Shown here: piece after piece, positions 19,251-20,790 of the stretch
Layout of the letters: each line of letters starts with the position of its first letter
Position numbering within the stretch: position 1 is the stretch's first letter
From: Entrophospora sp. SA101
Lineage: Eukaryota; Glomeromycota; Glomeromycetes; Entrophosporales; Entrophosporaceae
Direction of reading: 5' to 3'
DNA length: 20,790 bases
Assembly (NCBI GenBank): GCA_958430865.1
Contig: CAUDNR010000139.1
Coordinates: 9,102 to 29,891, forward strand
Notes under the pieces: generated by a model
Database searches by the model: none
What the model was told of the DNA's origin: nothing
Seen by the model: the letters and a program-made list of their open reading frames with translations, nothing else
Program-made: the position numbers and the translations under genes

Positions 19251-19550
19251 TCATTCTGTTTCATTATTATTAACGTTTTTTTTTAATTTGCAGATTACAA
19301 ATTCATCTCCATTTGAATCTTTAATTTTCTCGAAATACTTCCATACGAAGCTATATGTTATAATTCGTTTTTTTAAAGGTCTGGAACCACTGCTTGAGCT
19401 CGAAGCCAACGAATTGTTGGAATGATTTGACCTTGTATCAATGTTTATTATTTCGCATGGATAATTATCGCCAACACCAGCACCAACACCACCATTATCA
19501 TCTTCTTCATAATATTGATACTCCGCATATTTATTTTTATTATTTTCCAT
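19251..19550 (-). CDS. Truncated BED-finger N-terminus of hAT transposase, 99 aa
   Basis: The ATG at 19550-19548 is the most likely start (MENNKNKYAEYQYYEEDD); an upstream in-frame extension runs into the subterminal repeats and is unlikely to be coding. Residues 1-57 are acidic then Ser-rich and disordered. Residues 58-88 begin a BED-type zinc finger: RPLKKRIITYSFVWKYFEKI, then DSNGDEFVICK. The aromatic VWKYFEK core is typical. The finger normally continues C-x2-C and a later H-x-H; only the first Cys (residue 87) is present, then the frame reads KKNVNNNETE and stops. The break marks the internal deletion. The peptide cannot be a transposase and would lack the zinc site needed for DNA binding. 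Confidence 0.65.
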   Translation of the reverse strand: MENNKNKYAEYQYYEEDDNGGVGAGVGDNYPCEIINIDTRSNHSNNSLASSSSSGSRPLKKRIITYSFVWKYFEKIKDSNGDEFVICKLKKNVNNNETE

Positions 19551-19627
19551 TATTTTATTTTTAAATTTTTTTGTACCACAAAAAACGTTTTCATTTATAA
19601 TTGGCCAGACAATAATAATAATTAGTA

Positions 19628-19765
19628 TTAGTCGACTAAATAGTCGACTAAAATAGTTGACTAAATAATCAACTAAAATAGTCAACTAAATAAACAACTA
19701 AAGTAGTCGACTATTAGTTGTTTTAAAAAAAAGTTAGTTGATTAAATTAGTTGACTATTTTTAGT
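19628..19765. repeat. Subterminal TAGTYRACTA repeats of the hAT element
   Basis: The palindromic decamer TAGTCGACTA and variants (TAGTTGACTA, TAGTCAACTA, AATCAACTA) recur about every 12-14 bases through this stretch. Two or three more copies lie near the other end at 19122-19162. Such subterminal clusters are typical transposase-binding sites in hAT elements. Confidence 0.85.
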
Positions 19766-19802
19766 CGATTCCAACCTCTAATTGATTCAAAAAAAATATG
19801 CT

Positions 19803-20344
19803 TTATTGAAAACCTTTTCCACCTTCATAACACTGAGCTTCATTTAATCCAGCTGGACTAGACTTTTTTACCATTGAAACCACATGATCCAGACAATCTA
19901 CTCTTGTTCTTCTATAGGGTTTTTTAATCATGCCAAATTTACCATCACATTTGAATTTAGTATGTCCAGAAATCATGAAATTCAATTCAATGCTTTCATA
20001 ATAACCACAAATTACTAAATATAAATAAAATCAAATAGTATTATTATTATTTTTTTGTCCACTAGCATTATCACAGGTGATCTTTAAATGTTTTCATCTT
20101 TGTTCAATTTCTGAATTCCATCAAAGATCATACTAAGCATACCATCAGGACCTTTACCTATAATTTCATCTTCATTAAGAACATAATTGATTTGTTCCCT
20201 TACTGCTTCATCTTGAATACCAAATAAATGGACTTTGCATGGACTAAGATAATTAAACTTACTTACCTGTTGATCAGAATGTGGCACATGAACATTTTGG
20301 GCTTAATCATAACTATAATGAGCAGTAGCATCAATACTACTGCA
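19803..20344 (-). pseudogene. DUF7869-like transposon-associated protein, pseudogene
   Basis: Read down the minus strand, pieces are in order: IDATAHYSYD-stop-AQNVHVPHSDQQ (20344 to 20267), VHLFGIQDEAVREQINYVLN with EDEIIGKGPDGMLSMIFDG (to about 20100), a frameshift, HLKITCDNASGQKNNNNTI-stop (20095 to about 20035), then GYYESIELNFMISGHTKFKC and KKPYRRTRVDCLDHVV, ending at TAA 19805-19803. The sequence around CDNASGQKNNN and FMISGHTKFKCD resembles, as I recall them, the DUF7869 proteins very abundant in Glomeromycotina genomes, thought to derive from mobile elements with an RNase-H-like fold. The GHTK and DN...GQ...NN signatures remain. Two in-frame stops and one frameshift show it is dead. 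A 23-base gap near 20244-20266 with GT...AG ends may be a deletion scar. Confidence 0.7.
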
Positions 20345-20790
20345 GGTGTGCAATCCGAGTTACTCACTTACCAGGTAATTATTATGTTTGACACATGGCT
20401 GGCCTTACTTTGCCCCTGAATTATAGCCTACTGACCCTAAGCCCAAATATCAACACATGTCTGATTTTCTTAGAACCTCTGATTTACAGTTGATTTCACT
20501 ATCTTACAACCCTTAGTCTAGAATAGCCTACCTATGAAACATGTCTGATTTTCTTAAAACTTCCAATTTACAGCCAATAACTCTTTATCTTACAACCTGA
20601 AGTCTGGATAAAAGATCTGTTAATGTAACCATTTATATTCCAAAGGCGTCCCCTTGGCAATATGTTAATAATTAAAAGGGTTTGGTAAACAGGAGAGACC
20701 GTTCTGGGAACACAAAATTAACAGGAGGGAACACAAAATTTTAACCCATGCTATTTGTTGATTGACCAATTAAAATCGCGAATTTGATAA
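20345..20790. other. Right edge, repeat-bearing, no clear gene
   Basis: Likely the decayed upstream part of the DUF7869 relic plus flanking DNA. It contains an imperfect 84-base direct repeat (20455 and 20539) and a short repeat GGGAACACAAAATT at about 20706 and 20727. Base composition is less AT-rich than most of the window. No open frame of note. Confidence 0.4.
20455..20622. repeat. Imperfect 84-bp tandem repeat
   Basis: ACATGTCTGATTTTCTTA begins at 20455 and again at 20539. Both copies continue through AATTTACAG/GATTTACAG and ATCTTACAACC to TAGTCTAG/AAGTCTGG, with roughly one difference in five. A shorter related segment (ATAGCCTAC) precedes each copy. Confidence 0.7.

Larger units (their letters stand above)
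19094..19780 (-). mobile_element. Non-autonomous hAT-like DNA transposon, 687 bp
   Basis: The ends are perfect 15-bp terminal inverted repeats: TAGAGGTTGGAATCG at 19094-19108 and its complement at 19766-19780. A perfect 8-bp target duplication, ATTGATTC, flanks it at 19086-19093 and 19781-19788. Eight-base duplications, TAGAG-type ends and an internal BED-finger ORF together fit the hAT superfamily. The element holds only the 5' part of a transposase gene on the minus strand, so it is an internal-deletion derivative. Intact TIRs and target duplication imply a fairly recent insertion. It split the region between two older minus-strand relics. Confidence 0.9.

Noticed and set aside
20228..20419. 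Plus-strand ORF of 63 codons
   Set aside because: Antisense to the DUF7869 relic, which has recognisable protein text.
1..20790. CRISPR array, prokaryotic operon or viral segment
   Set aside because: No regularly spaced repeats with unique spacers; genes are intron-rich and of fungal type; no viral gene was recognised.

Overview
The window looks like nuclear DNA of a filamentous, early-diverging fungus, most likely an arbuscular mycorrhizal fungus (Glomeromycotina, Rhizophagus-like). The basis is very AT-rich DNA, many short GT-AG introns of about 70-120 bases, a BTB-BACK-TLDc protein, an F-box/LRR-type protein, a DUF7869-type relic and a high load of decayed genes and mobile elements. This assignment is inference from gene content; no search was run.

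Layout, left to right. 1-978 (+): C-terminal part of an F-box/LRR-like protein entering from the left edge. 979-1678 (+): three exons of a DUF2408 protein, in the same frame and separated from the first ORF by one TGA. 1885-3137 (-): six-exon PP2C-type phosphatase whose exon 1, intron 1 and upstream region are duplicated in a perfect 291-bp tandem repeat (2893-3474). 3823-4137 (-): small Cys-rich, probably tail-anchored membrane protein. 4138-6308: gene-poor, AT-rich, with one decayed coding fragment. 6309-8058 (+): BTB-BACK-TLDc protein. 9018-9934 (-): low-complexity Pro/Ser/His-rich protein with a C-terminal coiled coil. 9935-12079: gene graveyard with facing relics on both strands. 12080-13252 (+): PSMD9/Nas2-like proteasome assembly chaperone with PDZ domain, seven exons. 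13513-14630 (-): Rab18-like small GTPase, six exons, convergent with PSMD9.

The right third (14.7-20.8 kb) is accessory. It holds a decayed alpha-actinin-type actin-binding domain (15045-15612), further coding relics (15.7-16.4 kb), a 388-bp Tc1/mariner-like MITE with TIRs and a probable TA target duplication (17157-17544), an unidentified multi-exon relic (17676-18202), fragments of a possible oxygenase-like gene (18685-19060), a 687-bp hAT-like element with perfect 15-bp TIRs, perfect 8-bp target duplication, subterminal repeats and a truncated BED-finger ORF (19094-19780), and a DUF7869-like pseudogene (19803-20344).

The intact genes (Rab18, PSMD9, PP2C, BTB-TLDc, DUF2408) are unrelated eukaryotic housekeeping or signalling genes with no operon logic. 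I found no RNA gene, CRISPR array or convincing novel system. The most notable items are the perfect PP2C 5'-end tandem duplication, the clean hAT derivative, the MITE, and the actinin pseudogene beside Rab18. All exon boundaries were read by eye from splice motifs and phase.
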